From: Nemertoderma westbladi
Taxonomy: Eukaryota; Xenacoelomorpha; Nemertodermatida; Nemertodermatidae
Reading direction: 5' to 3'
DNA: 22,948 nt
Assembly: GCA_032718475.1 (NCBI GenBank)
Contig: JAUCBJ010006488.1
Span: 1 to 22,948, forward strand
Position numbers and translations under genes: made by a program. A model generated the notes under the pieces. It worked only from the letters and a program-made list of their open reading frames with translations, made no database searches and was not told where the DNA came from. Below, piece by piece: positions 1 to 9,716 of this stretch (positions within the stretch are counted from its first letter, which is position 1; every line of letters starts with the position of its first letter).

Positions 1-427
1 GTTTGTCCTGGAGTTGTGTTGTCAGCTGAAGCTACCAAGCTATCTGGGCGAGGACAGGAGGATGGCGTTTACCCATCTGGTCAGAAAACCAATAGTCTAT
101 GGTGCACCATGGCCCAAAAACGTGTGGAGACTCAGGGGCCAATTTAGACAAAATATTTGGGGGGTGTAGGGAAATTTTACGTAGTATAATATTTTATTTT
201 ATCGAGTAAAATATTTTTTTTACATATCAAATATAGGTCAGATTAGATTATTGATTTTGCCAATTAATAGGAACTACTCTTACAAATTTTATCACATGTG
301 GAGAAAGTTATATTTCGAGGAGATTTTCAGTATAAAATACTGTTAAATAATTACTTTACTCAACAGTATTTACATTAATATGAAAAAAAATGTTATAAAA
401 AAACACCAATAATAAATTTAAAAAATG
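1..427. other. unassigned left edge
   Basis: Two overlapping plus-strand frames are open from the window edge to about base 150 and base 170. Neither gives a protein I recognise, and the minus-strand frames are interrupted. The stretch may be the end of an exon or of a repeat cut by the window edge. From about base 180 the sequence becomes AT-rich and non-coding. No function is assigned. Confidence 0.3.
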
Positions 428-2068
428 TTCACGCTCCTCCACTCCCTCTCTCTCTGACTCTGTCATGGGGGGCGTGAGTCCGCGACTGCAGTGCGCACTC
501 ATACTGTGCAAGGGGCATGTGTCAGTGACTGCAGTTGACGCTCCTCTGGTCCTAGTGGGCATGAGTCGGCGACTGCAGTTCACACTCCTCTGGTACTAGG
601 GGGTGTGAGTCTGTGATTGCAGTTCATACTCCTCTGGTCCTAGGGGGCGTGAGTCGGTGACTGCAGTTTACGCTCCTCTGGTCATAGGTTGGGTGAGTCG
701 GCGACTGCAGTTCATGCTCCTCTGGTCCTAGTGGGCGTGAGTCGGCGACTGCAGTTCACGCTCCTCTGGTCCTAGGGGGCGTGAGTCGGCGACTGCAGTT
801 CACGCTCCTCTGGTCCTAGGGGGCGTGAATAAGCAACTGTAGTTCACGCTCCTCTGGTCCTACGGGGCGTGAGTAAGCAACTGTAGTGCATGCTCCTCTA
901 GTCCTAGGGGGCATGTGTCAGTGACTGCAGTTCACACTCCTCTGGTCCTAGGGTGCGTGAGTCGACGACTGCAGTTTACTCTCCTCTGGTCCTAGGGGGC
1001 GTGAGTCGGTGACTGTAGTTCACGCTCCTCTGGTCCTAGGGGGCGTGAGTCAGCGACTGTAGTTCACGGTCCTCTGGTCCTAGGGTGCGTGAGTCGGTGA
1101 CTGTAGTTAACGCTCCTCTAGTCCTAGGGGGCATGTGTCAGTGACTGCAGTTCACACTCCTCTGGTCCTAGGGTGCGTGAGTCGACGACTGCAGTTCACA
1201 CTCCTCTGGTCCTAGGGGGCGTGAGTCGACGACTGCAGTTCACTCTCCTCTGGTCCTAGGTGGCGTGAGTCGACGACTGCAGTTCACTCTCCTCTGGTCC
1301 TAGGGGGCGTGAGTCGGTGACTGTAGTTCACGCTCCTCTGGTCCTAGGGGGCGTGAGTCAGCGACTGTAGTTCACGGTCCTCTGGTCCTAGGGTGCGTGA
1401 GTCGGTGACTGTAGTTAACGCTCCTCTAGTCCTAGGGGGCGTGAGTCGGTGACTGTAGTTAACGCTCCTCTAGTCCTAGGGGGCATGTGTCAGTGACTGT
1501 AGTTCACGCTCCTCTGGTCCTAGGGGGCGTGAGTCAGCGACTGTAGTTCACGGTCCTCTGGTCCTAGGGTGCGTGAGTCGGTGACTGCAGTTCACACTCC
1601 TCTGGTCCTAGGGGGCGTGAGTCGACGACTGCAGTTCACTCTCCTCTGGTCCTAGGGGGCGTGAGTCGGTGACTGTAGTTCACGCTCCTCTGGTCCTAGG
1701 GGGCGTGAGTCAGCGACTGTAGTTCACGGTCCTCTGGTCCTAGGGGGAGTGAGTCAGCGACTGAAGTACATGCTTCTACTGTGCAGTGGACATGAGTCGA
1801 TGGCTGCAGTACGCACTCCAACTGTCCGGGAGATGTGAGCCAATAACTGCAGTTTGCACTCCTCCGGTCCATGGGGTGTGCATCAGTGACTGCATTGCAC
1901 ACTCCTACAGTGAGGGGGCGGGAGTCATTGACTGAGTGCGTCAGTCGGCATCTGCTCTGCAGTTCATATTCCTCCGGTCCTGGAGGGCGTGAGTTGGCAT
2001 CTCCAGTTTGTGCTTGTCCATTTCTGAGCGGTGTGTCTCGACAACTACAGTTCGCGCTCCTCCGGTCC
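428..2068. repeat. 44-bp minisatellite with higher-order repeat structure
   Basis: About 36 head-to-tail copies of a 44-bp unit run through this stretch. The unit contains GGTCCTAGGGGGCGTGAGTC followed by GACTG(C/T)AGTTCACGCTCC. Copies in the middle (about 900-1,740) are nearly identical and fall into recognisable variants that recur in the same order, so a super-repeat of five units (220 bp) sits on top of the 44-bp period. For example, the variant GCATGTGTCAGTGACTG starts at 911, 1131 and 1483, spaced 220 and 352 bp, both multiples of 44. Edge copies (430-600 and 1,740-2,068) are strongly diverged, as expected if turnover is concentrated in the centre. Because 44 is not a multiple of 3, the reading frame rotates with each unit and the array is not coding. 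It is much richer in GC than its flanks. It may lie in intron 1 of the neighbouring transporter gene. Confidence 0.95.
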
Positions 2069-2485
2069 TGCTCCCTGTGCCTTCGAGTCGGGCCCTATGG
2101 GCTTTGTCGAAGGAGCCAGTCTGCGTGGGGTGGTGTTGATAATACTACAGTAATACAGAAATTTGTTGTTGTCTGTTATTGTTGTTTATGCGCTGTCTAA
2201 ATGTGTATTAAATTTGAATTTGAATTTTCCCCATTAATAATTAAATATTAAATAGTTTTTTTTCTCTAATAAATCATATCGTATCAAATCGTATCGATTT
2301 TTATAATTATCCGTATTATATTACGCATAATTGCCGTTTTATTTATCTCCACTCGTCACGGAGTTAAAAAAACAGCCACTTTTATCGATGTACAATAAGT
2401 AGAAAGAATACTTTTTAAGACGCGCAAATATAGATAATAACAATATAATTTACATAAACAGATGGAACAAGTGTATATATATGTA
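2069..2485. other. AT-rich spacer, probable intron sequence
   Basis: No gene is visible. The sequence turns AT-rich after about 2,200. If the exon at 2,492-2,676 is real, this stretch lies just downstream of its splice donor on the minus strand and is therefore probably intronic. Confidence 0.4.
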
Positions 2486-2491
2486 ACTCAC
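2486..2491 (-). promoter_or_regulatory. 5' splice site (GTGAGT)
   Basis: A consensus-grade splice donor, GTGAGT, lies on the minus strand directly after the coding exon of the MFS transporter, where the similarity to the family stops. It supports a spliced, eukaryotic gene and fixes the exon end. Confidence 0.65.
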
Positions 2492-2676
2492 CCCACTGCT
2501 GCATACATTCCAAACAACAAACCAACTAAACTCTCATTGAAACCTTTATCTATAGCGTGAGGAGGAAAGAAGGCTGAGGGCAAACTAAACGCCATCCCTA
2601 TAACCAGATTTAGCGCACAGAGACTGACAACAGAATAAATATTAGCTGGAGAATTGGCAACAACAATATCATCCAT
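2492..2676 (-). CDS. SLC18B1-like MFS transporter, first coding exon (partial gene)
   Basis: This is a 185-nt exon that starts at ATG 2,676, with an in-frame TAA 18 nt upstream and the splice donor GTGAGT immediately after it (2,491-2,486, minus strand). The 61 complete codons give a short polar N terminus (MDDIVVANSP) and then a first membrane helix (SLCALNLVIGMAFSLPSAFF). A loop with FFPPHAIDKGFNESLVG and the start of a second helix (LLFGMYAAVG) follow. The order NL...FFP.A..KG....(I/V)G..FG..A matches transmembrane helices 1-2 of SLC18B1, the vesicular polyamine transporter of the major facilitator superfamily. That protein uses a proton gradient to load polyamines into vesicles; the function here is inferred from family only. 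The exon ends in phase 2. The rest of the 12-helix protein must lie to the left, and I could not find the second exon within the window. Related MFS families (SLC17, SLC18A) are alternatives. Confidence 0.72.
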
Positions 2677-2699
2677 ATTCTTTTTTTTATATAAGAAGT

Positions 2700-3319
2700 G
2701 AAATTAATTCAATAGAAACAAGTTGCTTTCAACAAACCTTATAATATTTTTTCATTCTGTGTTACGCTGTGTCCATGTTTGTGTTGCGATTTTTTTTTGT
2801 TTGACATCTATTTTTGCCTCACTAAAAATAATTAAATTTTCACTAAAAATAATGAAATTTTCACTAAAGTTAATTTCAAAATTACTAAAAATAATCACAC
2901 ATCATTTAATAATTCATTTATCAGTAAAAAAACATTGCAAATCCAATAAAAATAATGATTCATCGCTCATCGCATGATTCAATTGTTTACTTTAAATAAT
3001 CATTTATCACTAAAAATAACTATTTATCATTAAATCTAATCATTTATATACTAAATATAATCATTATTCCTATAAAAAAATTTACAATCTTGAAATTTCA
3101 TTACACCACATATCATCACTAAATATTGTTAGGCCCGGTACTACATGATAATTTCTTATCTATTTAATTTTATTGCAATGAGTTCATGGTGTAGTTTAGT
3201 TCAGCATTCACAACTACTTAACAACAACGCAGGACCTAATGACCAAAGGAACTACAGTATAATAACGCGTTACCAATTAAAGCTGTAGTGGGACGTAATG
3301 TTTTAGTGAAAAAAGGTTA
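2700..3319. repeat. AT-rich DNA with dispersed TTTTCACTAAAAATAAT motifs
   Basis: No gene is seen. From about 2,817 to 3,110 a short motif (TCACTAAAAATAATnAAATT) recurs irregularly, at first in near-tandem (2,818-2,890) and then degenerate. Its reverse complement (TTTTTAGTGA) recurs at about 3,790-3,890, on the far side of the 20-bp minisatellite. The two zones may therefore be the arms of an old inverted-repeat element. Confidence 0.4.
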
Positions 3320-3613
3320 AAATTAGTGTAAAGTGAATTAATTTAGTGTAAAGTGAATTAATTTAGTGTAAAGTGAATTAATTTAGTGTAAAGTGAATTA
3401 ATTTAGTGTAAAGTGAATTAATTTAGTGTAAAGTGATTTAATTTAGTGGGAAGTGAATTAATTTAGTGTAAAGTGAATGAATTTAGTGGAAAGTGAATTA
3501 ATTTAGTGTAAAGTGAATTAATTTAGTGGAAAGTGAATTAATTTAGTGTAAAATGAATTAGTTTAGTGGAAAGTGAATTAATTTAGTGGAAAGTGAATTA
3601 ATTTAGTGGAAAG
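3320..3613. repeat. 20-bp AT-rich minisatellite
   Basis: About 14 to 15 tandem copies of a 20-bp unit (AGTGTAAAGTGAATTAATTT). The first five copies are almost identical. Later copies alternate between GTGTAAAG and GTGGAAAG, with a few point changes. The unit length is not a multiple of 3 and stops occur in all frames, so the array is not coding. It shares the core TTTAGTG with dispersed motifs on both sides, from which it probably grew by slippage. Confidence 0.95.
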
Positions 3614-6258
3614 TGATTGAATTTAAAATAATATTTAGAGAAATATGATTATATTTGGTTTATACAAAATTTAAAATAGTTTTAACATAATTATTTTCAT
3701 ATTTTTTATATTAATTATTTGGAAATCCTATTAAAATTAGTAAAGAATAACGCGTTCTAGAACTGCAATTCTAGAACTCGTTGGTGGAGAATAATTATTT
3801 TTAGTGATAGAATAAATATTTATTTTTAGAGACGGGAAAATGCACCGGTAGTGGACAAATGAATATTTTTAGTGGGAAATAATTTGTTGCGGTTTTGTTA
3901 TTTGTTAGGACGTTATTGCTGTCTTAAATCTATTTGTCTGTGTATTTGTATTAAAATTATATGTCTGATATTAATTACCGAGCGCCATCGAAGTTAAAAA
4001 GGGTCGAGAGAATATTGAAAAATAAATGTTCTAGGTTTTTTTTATATAATACGTAATTTTATTCTTAAATTGGTACCTTTTTGTTTCTCAATTTTGATCA
4101 AAGATAATGCGACATGGTCTTACACAATTAATTGAACTGTAGTATTTTACCAAATTATTGCTTCCATAGTTACTGCGATTCAAATTATTGTACTCTTCAA
4201 CTCATTATTCTTCCTTTCCCAATGTTAAATAATTTAGTGTTAGAATATGTAGTACATAACTAGAGAGCCACTTAACTAATCAACATTATGTGGCGGGTAT
4301 ACAAAGGTCATCGAACCTGAAGGAGGCAAACTGATAGTTTTCGGCTACCAGTCAGACTGCTAGCCTGAGCATACAGCATACTGAGTACCTGACATAAGAA
4401 GTATTATTATTATTATAGGTGTAGATATACTCCACCGAGTATACACCACAATTCTTGGATAATGAGTTCCGTTTTGAATTACGTCTTGTAGACAATAAAA
4501 GTTACAATAACCTTTGAGTATGTGAATGGATTTTGCTCAAATTACTTGCAAACCCTTCCTACATCGATGCTATTTCAACACAGGTAATACAATTTAAGGA
4601 ATTCTACCAAAAATATTGTATTTTACTTTTTCGGCGGGCAAAAAGTAAAATCAATGTGCAATCCTGAGTTACTTTTTTTTAGGGAAAATAAGTGACTATT
4701 TCTCCCGATTTTGTGTCGATTCGAGCGAAAAAGTCACAATTTAAGAATAAAATGCTTTTTAAAAACGTCAAAAGTTAATTTTTTCACATTTTTGTAATAA
4801 GAAAATGAATTGCTTTAAAATACAAATTACTAGCTAGGCCTACTATAAAAGTACTACGCAGTAACTAGTCGAGGCCTTTTTGGTCACGAAAGAAATTCGC
4901 TTTAATTATAAGTCTGTAATGAAAATATATACTAAATCGTATGGTGGCCCAAAATCGGGTGTCACACACAACGTCAAAGAAGTCTACGTTTATTAATAAT
5001 TAATTGTTAATAGACCAACAAAGTGTATAAAAATAATATTATGCGGATCACTTTCAATTTCCTGTTTATTTCCTTAGCAACATGGATTTACATAGCAACA
5101 ACGTAACTATTGGAAAGTTTTTCTTCAAACTTGGCGTAGACAAACTGTAGTCCAATTACTATCGATTGTGTAAACTATGCACTACTACATACAGTAGTTA
5201 CCAATCAATCTAGTTTCCGGAGCAACGTAAATATAATAATAATAATTTCCTCATTTGTAATACAGTACAGGTACCATTTTCGCCGGTACAAAATGGGAAG
5301 CTTATTAACACTACTTCTCTACAAAACGGGAGTATGTTACCCAGCCCATCAGATTTATCGAACCCCAAAAACCTTATTCTCAATAAAATAGCCAGCCATA
5401 TCATAAACTATTGTGATTTTTAAACTAAAACAAATAAATTAATTACACCTAAATTCAATACAGCAATCCCAATTTTATTATGTGGAAAATCTTGGCTAAC
5501 ATTATTGGATATTATTACATTTCCCGGAAGTGGAATTATTTAATTTTTTTGCATCAGTTTCCTTAATATATCGGTAATTTTTTTATATAATATTTAAAAA
5601 TTTGATCGACTTCTAGTTTCCGAGATATAGCAATTAATGTGTAACACGCCGTGTAAATATTACTCATTTCCCATTGAATTACAGCTTATTGTGAAATTAA
5701 TTAAATTATTCTGGAACATTACTAATTTGCTATTTACCCTTCCCTACTGTTGCTTTAGTTTTGCTTGTGTTATGCAAATTTACGTAGAATGTTCAATGAA
5801 TAAACATACAGTATGATCCGCAAAAGAAAATGTTATAGACTTTTTGTCAACAAGGTACAATATTTATGTGGTATAACCAAAAAGTTTGGTTGTGGTTGAT
5901 TGCGAAATACTTGAGTGAGTTTTGCTAGATTGATTCGACTATATGCCTCTTCTACACATAAGTTACTTACCTATGTGTCAATACAGATAACAGATGCTGT
6001 CAATAGTCATCTATAAAATAAAAGCTTGAGTTACTGAATAACATATTAGTTGAGTCAGTTATTGTTATACTAAAAGTTTATTGTATGTGCACAACTGGCA
6101 TCCTCGTATCGTTGTAGTAGGTTCTTCTTTGGATATCGGTGGCGTATCTGCAGTACCTATATCATGGAAGTAATAATACGAATAGTTATTATTATACCTA
6201 CCGACCCACCCACATGGCAATCTTACAGTAGTTAACGATTGATAATTGAAAATATATA
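3614..6258. other. long AT-rich intergenic or intronic stretch
   Basis: No supportable coding region is seen on either strand. Short open frames here (for example around 5,210-5,404) lack family similarity, and the base composition is that of the surrounding non-coding DNA. The only local structures are scattered TTTTTAGTG motifs to 3,890, a doubled TTCTAGAACT near 3,754-3,778, and a possible short interspersed repeat ending in (TTA)n near 4,262-4,416. Confidence 0.5.
4262..4416 (-). repeat. possible SINE-like repeat with (AAT)n end
   Basis: The stretch is less AT-rich than its surroundings. On the minus strand it contains GGTTCGATGACC, close to the RNA polymerase III B-box consensus GGTTCGANNCC. 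About 35 nt upstream is TGGTAGCCGAAA, which weakly resembles an A box. A run of five ATT repeats lies at the other edge (about 4,402-4,416). This fits a tRNA-derived SINE or a short LINE 3' end. No second copy is present in the window, so the call is tentative. Confidence 0.25.
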
Positions 6259-7053
6259 TGACGAGTAAGGGTCTTGAGCCACGGCTAATATAAAATATTG
6301 TTAGTTTACCATAGAGCTATTTCACGCTTCTCGCGCGTCTTCAGTGGTATATTTTTTAAACACAATTATTAATAAAATTTTAATAAAAAACAATTCAAAG
6401 CATAAAAAGATATATACAGTTATATGTATATATAGCTGTATGCTATAGTATAGCTATATGTAGCTATATTTGCTATGTAATGTGGCAGACTGGTAGAAAT
6501 TGAGCTTGGTTAATAATTATATCGGAAATACAACGTTGTATAGAATTTATTAATTTGTTGCAATCGTGCTGCCATAAATTTTGGAGGGGAAACCGGCCCG
6601 ACGGCAATCTTTAAAATAGTCGATTTGTATAACGGTACGGGTTTGTTTGATTTTTAAATTTAAACAATTCCTCACATCAGAAGAAGCCCTTCGGTTAAAG
6701 ATTGCCGCCGGGCTGGTTTCCCTCCCCAATTTAAGGCAGCACGATTGCAACAAATTATTAAATTCTATACAACGTTGTATTTCCGATATAATTATTAACC
6801 AAGCTCAATTTCTACCAGTCTGTCTCATTACACAGCTAATATCTATATTAAAATAGTCATAACTACTGTACAGTATCATAACGGTATCCGTTTTGTATAT
6901 ATCTTTTTATGCTTTGAATTGTTTTTTATTAAAATATTATTAATAATTGTGTTTAAAAAATATACCACTGAAGACGCGCGAGAAGCGTGAAATAGCTATA
7001 TGGTAAACTAACAATATTTTATATTAGCCGTGGCTCAAGACCCTTACTCGTCA
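6259..7053. mobile_element. 795-bp fold-back (palindromic MITE-like) element 1
   Basis: The whole interval is one imperfect palindrome. The left arm (6,259-6,614) and right arm (6,695-7,053) are reverse complements over about 355 bp, around an 80-nt loop. The outer ends are TGACGAGTAAGGGTCTTGAG on the left and its exact reverse complement on the right. Internal landmarks also mirror, such as the stretches ending GGCAATCTTTAA and starting TTAAAGATTGCC. Divergence between the arms is modest (substitutions and small indels), so the arms have drifted apart since insertion or escaped homogenisation. No transposase is encoded; small open frames inside are mirror artefacts. The flanks are AT-only, so a TA-type target duplication cannot be resolved. 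The arrangement fits non-autonomous fold-back or MITE elements mobilised in trans. Confidence 0.9.
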
Positions 7054-7169
7054 TTAATATTTATAATTTGAGTATGCTTACGCCACGAAAGGCATCGTTC
7101 CATTACATTAACTCGCTTAATTGAAAGTATTTAACATTCCCATATCGTTCCTTTCAACTTCACCACTTA

Positions 7170-7300
7170 GAAACTAGAACATGACTCGAAATCTAGCATA
7201 ATTTTCACAAGCATTTTAAAATAGTGCCTTTTGTGAAATCGCCCCTTTTTATATTGTGTCCATTCCTTTCTCACATTCGCGAGTTAATATACGGAATTAT
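7170..7300 (+). repeat. decayed partial copy of fold-back element 2
   Basis: Two landmarks of the left arm of the 8,172-9,092 element recur here in the same order, with changes and shortened spacing. CATGACTCGAAATCTAG parallels CATGACCCGTAATCTAG. The block around TTTTGTGAAATCGCCCC, followed by CCATTCCTTTCTCACATT, parallels TTTTGCGAAATCGCACC and GCCATTCTTCACATT. This suggests an older, deleted member of the same family. Confidence 0.5.
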
Positions 7301-7771
7301 TAAATTGAAGCGAAAAAAAATGATAATAATCACTGATCCCGTTCCAGATGCAAATTAACCTAGTAAATTATGTATTTTACTATATTGTTACTATATTATT
7401 TTAAAATAATATTATTTTTTTTTATTATACAGTATTATAATAATTAGTATGATAGAATTATGTGTGGAATGTAAATAGACTAATAGACTGAACTTTTACG
7501 AATAAATAAAAAATATATCATTACTCTCGGAAAGAAATAGCACACCAAACGCAACGGGGCCCAAAATACATTAATTAATTAGCTAAAAATACATTAATAA
7601 ATAATTTCGTTCTATGATGCTTTTTCGCACCTTGAAAGCGTTGAAAATAAATATTGCCAAATTCAATAGCATTTGGTCAGAATCAACAACTCCCAGGTTG
7701 CAAAAAAATGCTGACATTCATCATTGTCAACCTTATGTTCGGTCCAGTAAGTTGAACAACCAAGAGACAGT

Positions 7772-7796
7772 GGGGGGGGGGGGGGGGGGGGGGGGG
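7772..7796 (+). repeat. 25-base poly-G run
   Basis: An uninterrupted run of 25 G in otherwise AT-rich DNA. Runs of this length can form G-quadruplexes and are unstable in replication and hard to sequence, so the exact length may not be reliable. Confidence 0.9.
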
Positions 7797-8171
7797 TGGT
7801 AAATGGACGCAAAACCCATCTCGGCGAATTAATATCTAGTCTAGCCTGAATGTTAAATTCTCAATTTCGGAAAGGAACAGGTTACGGTACGGTGACACGT
7901 TATTCTAACCAAAACAATAAGCTCAATAGAACAGGTTTGAATTGTATTTGTGCGCGTAATCTGCTACGTGTTAATTGCGTTAAACGTATTACTGTATTGT
8001 ATTAGTTAGTTAGTTGTTAATTTATTGTATAATTGTTGAAATTATGCCGCACTAAATCAAGTAGTTATCATCACAATAATCAGTAGTGTGCCTACTTTAC
8101 TATAAAATATATAAATATTAAAGGATTCGCCTTAGCCGCTGCACTTCAACATATTAAATATGGAATAATAA

Positions 8172-9092
8172 ATATACACCATGACCCGTAATCTAGTGTC
8201 ATTTTCTGATGAAACGGACTCCCCCCACCCCCCCCCCCCCCCCCCAAATTTTTCTACATATCTTTATCATATTGCTTGAAATTTGAAACACAACTAGTTC
8301 AACTCACCGTGGTTGTTACCATGAAGCCGGAATTTTAGATTTCGCCTTTAAATTTTTTATATAAGCGTTTTAAAAAAGTGTCTTTTGCGAAATCGCACCA
8401 TCCGTATCATTGCCATTCTTCACATTAGTCGTAATTTTTTCATATCAATAGAAAGCTTGCGTTACAAGGATTCCAAATATGTAACAATATCTGAATTTCG
8501 TTGAGAAACAGATGAGATATAGGCGTTCAAAGATTGCTAGAATTATCGTTCGCTGCAGGCCATTTATTCTATTTAATAAATGCACAAAATTCTAGAACGT
8601 GTTATTTATTTTATGAGTTGGTAGGCAACAGCGAAATGCCTATACAATATCAATATTGCATAGCTAATCATACATAAACAAATTGTTCCAGAATATTGTG
8701 TATTTATTAAATAGAATAAATGGCATGCAGCGAACAATAATTCTTGCAATCTTTGAACGCCTATATCTCAGCTGTTTCTCAACGAAATTCAGACATTGTT
8801 ACCCATTTGGATTCCTTGCAACGCAAGCTTTCTATTGATATGAAAAAATTACGACTAATGTGAAGAATGGCAATGATACGGATGGTGCGATTTCGCAAAA
8901 GACACTTTTTTAAAACGCTTATAGAAAAAATTTAAAGGCGAAATCGAAAATTCCGGCTTCATGGTAACAACCACGGTGAGTTGAACTAGTTTGTTTCAAA
9001 TTTCAAACAATATGATAAAGATGTGTAGAAAAATTTGGGGGGGTGTCCGTGTCATCAGAAAATGACACTATATTACGGGTCATGGTGTATAT
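8172..9092. mobile_element. 921-bp fold-back (palindromic MITE-like) element 2
   Basis: A second long palindrome, unrelated in sequence to element 1. The left arm (8,172-8,598) and right arm (8,685-9,092) are reverse complements around an 86-nt loop. The outer ends carry ATATACACCATGACCCGTAA and its reverse complement. Internal mirrored landmarks include GCGAAATCGCACCATCC, AACCACGGTGAGTTGAAC and CATTTATTCTATTTAATAAA. The arms differ mainly by point changes and by one homopolymer: the left arm has a 25-base C tract broken once by A (8,221-8,245), where the right arm has only seven G (9,037-9,043). No transposase is encoded. A decayed relative lies at about 7,170-7,300, so the family has more than one copy. 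Confidence 0.9.
8228..8245 (+). repeat. 18-base poly-C run inside the left fold-back arm
   Basis: Eighteen C in a row, preceded by six C and one A. The matching position in the right arm has seven G, so the tract expanded by about 18 bases in one arm after the element formed. Confidence 0.9.
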
Positions 9093-9234
9093 AGATATGC
9101 ATAAAAACATAAATAAATATAATACAATACAATGATGCTGAATATATATGAAAATAAGAAATAAGAGGAGCAATAATTATCGCCACATATCGTGATTTAT
9201 ATAAATACAATTCGGGTATTAAACATTAAACACA

Positions 9235-9716
9235 TTAAATTTCATGGCAGTCTAATAGTTCGTTTACATAAGACATTGCAGCACAAACGTCGTTACAATT
9301 GAGGGTAGAATCCACAGTGTCGTAGTCTATGGAAGTGGGGCGCGTTCTGATCGTCGAGTTAAAACCGCATTCGCACAAAACATCTGCCTCAATCTGAAGT
9401 TTGCCACACTTACATAGGCGACGCTCGCATGGAACACGACTCCACCGCCCAATATCAACACTAAGGTTAGTAGATAGTAATCGGAAGCGAGTCCAAGATT
9501 TGCGGTGTGACTCTACAATACGTTGTACTGTTGTAAAGGTGAGTGTAAACCAGAGGTGTTGTTAGTGTAAGACCTGTATATACTGTACCTTGTGGAGGCA
9601 TTGGTAGCGATTGCGGAGCGGATTTCTGCCCATTTGCTAACAATTGGATCATCCGCTTGGTTCAACAGCTTACAAATGATGGCCTTCCCCATAGGTGTCC
9701 TGTCCTGGCTTCGCAA
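9235..9716 (-). pseudogene. C-terminal fragment of a LINE ORF2 (non-LTR retrotransposon)
   Basis: Two overlapping minus-strand frames together give the region C-terminal to the reverse transcriptase in one group of LINE ORF2 proteins. The first (about 9,716-9,513) reads TPMGKAIICKLLNQADDPIV and continues to about HSPLQQYN. After a frameshift near 9,530 the second reads SWTRFRLLSTNLSVDIGRWS and then CERRLCKCGKLQIEADVLCE, ending at TAA 9,235-9,237. The pattern RFRL.S.NL.(I/V)..GRWSR.P...RLC.CG...E..VLC.C is characteristic of that domain, including its zinc-knuckle-like cysteines. The 3' sequence then runs into AT-rich DNA ending in TTGTATTGTATTA-like tails beside fold-back element 2. Endonuclease and RT parts are absent, so this is a dead 5'-truncated copy. 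Confidence 0.7.

Larger units (their letters stand above)
7054..8171. other. non-coding stretch with a decayed repeat and poly-G run
   Basis: No gene is seen. The stretch holds a diverged partial relative of fold-back element 2 (about 7,170-7,300) and a 25-base G run (7,772-7,796). The small open frame that reads into the G run has no family similarity. Confidence 0.5.

Noticed and set aside
1-170. Coding exon at the left edge
   Set aside because: Two frames stay open and include a few cysteines, but no family could be recognised and no splice site could be fixed; left as unassigned.
428-2068. CRISPR array
   Set aside because: The repeats are strictly head-to-tail with no unique spacers, and the rest of the window is eukaryotic.
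1871-2200. 109-codon plus-strand open frame at the right edge of the minisatellite
   Set aside because: It is built from diverged 44-bp units whose frame rotates, and it has no family similarity or splice context; this is a repeat artefact.
3754-3778. Heat-shock element from doubled TTCTAGAACT
   Set aside because: Two TTCnnGAA pairs are present but the 14-bp spacing breaks the 5-bp rhythm expected of heat-shock factor sites, and no gene starts nearby.
6550-6856. Overlapping open frames on both strands in the middle of fold-back element 1
   Set aside because: They encode mirror images of the same palindromic arms and carry no transposase or other domain.
7614-7802. Open frame ending in a run of glycines
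   Set aside because: The glycines come only from the poly-G run; the rest has no similarity to a known family.
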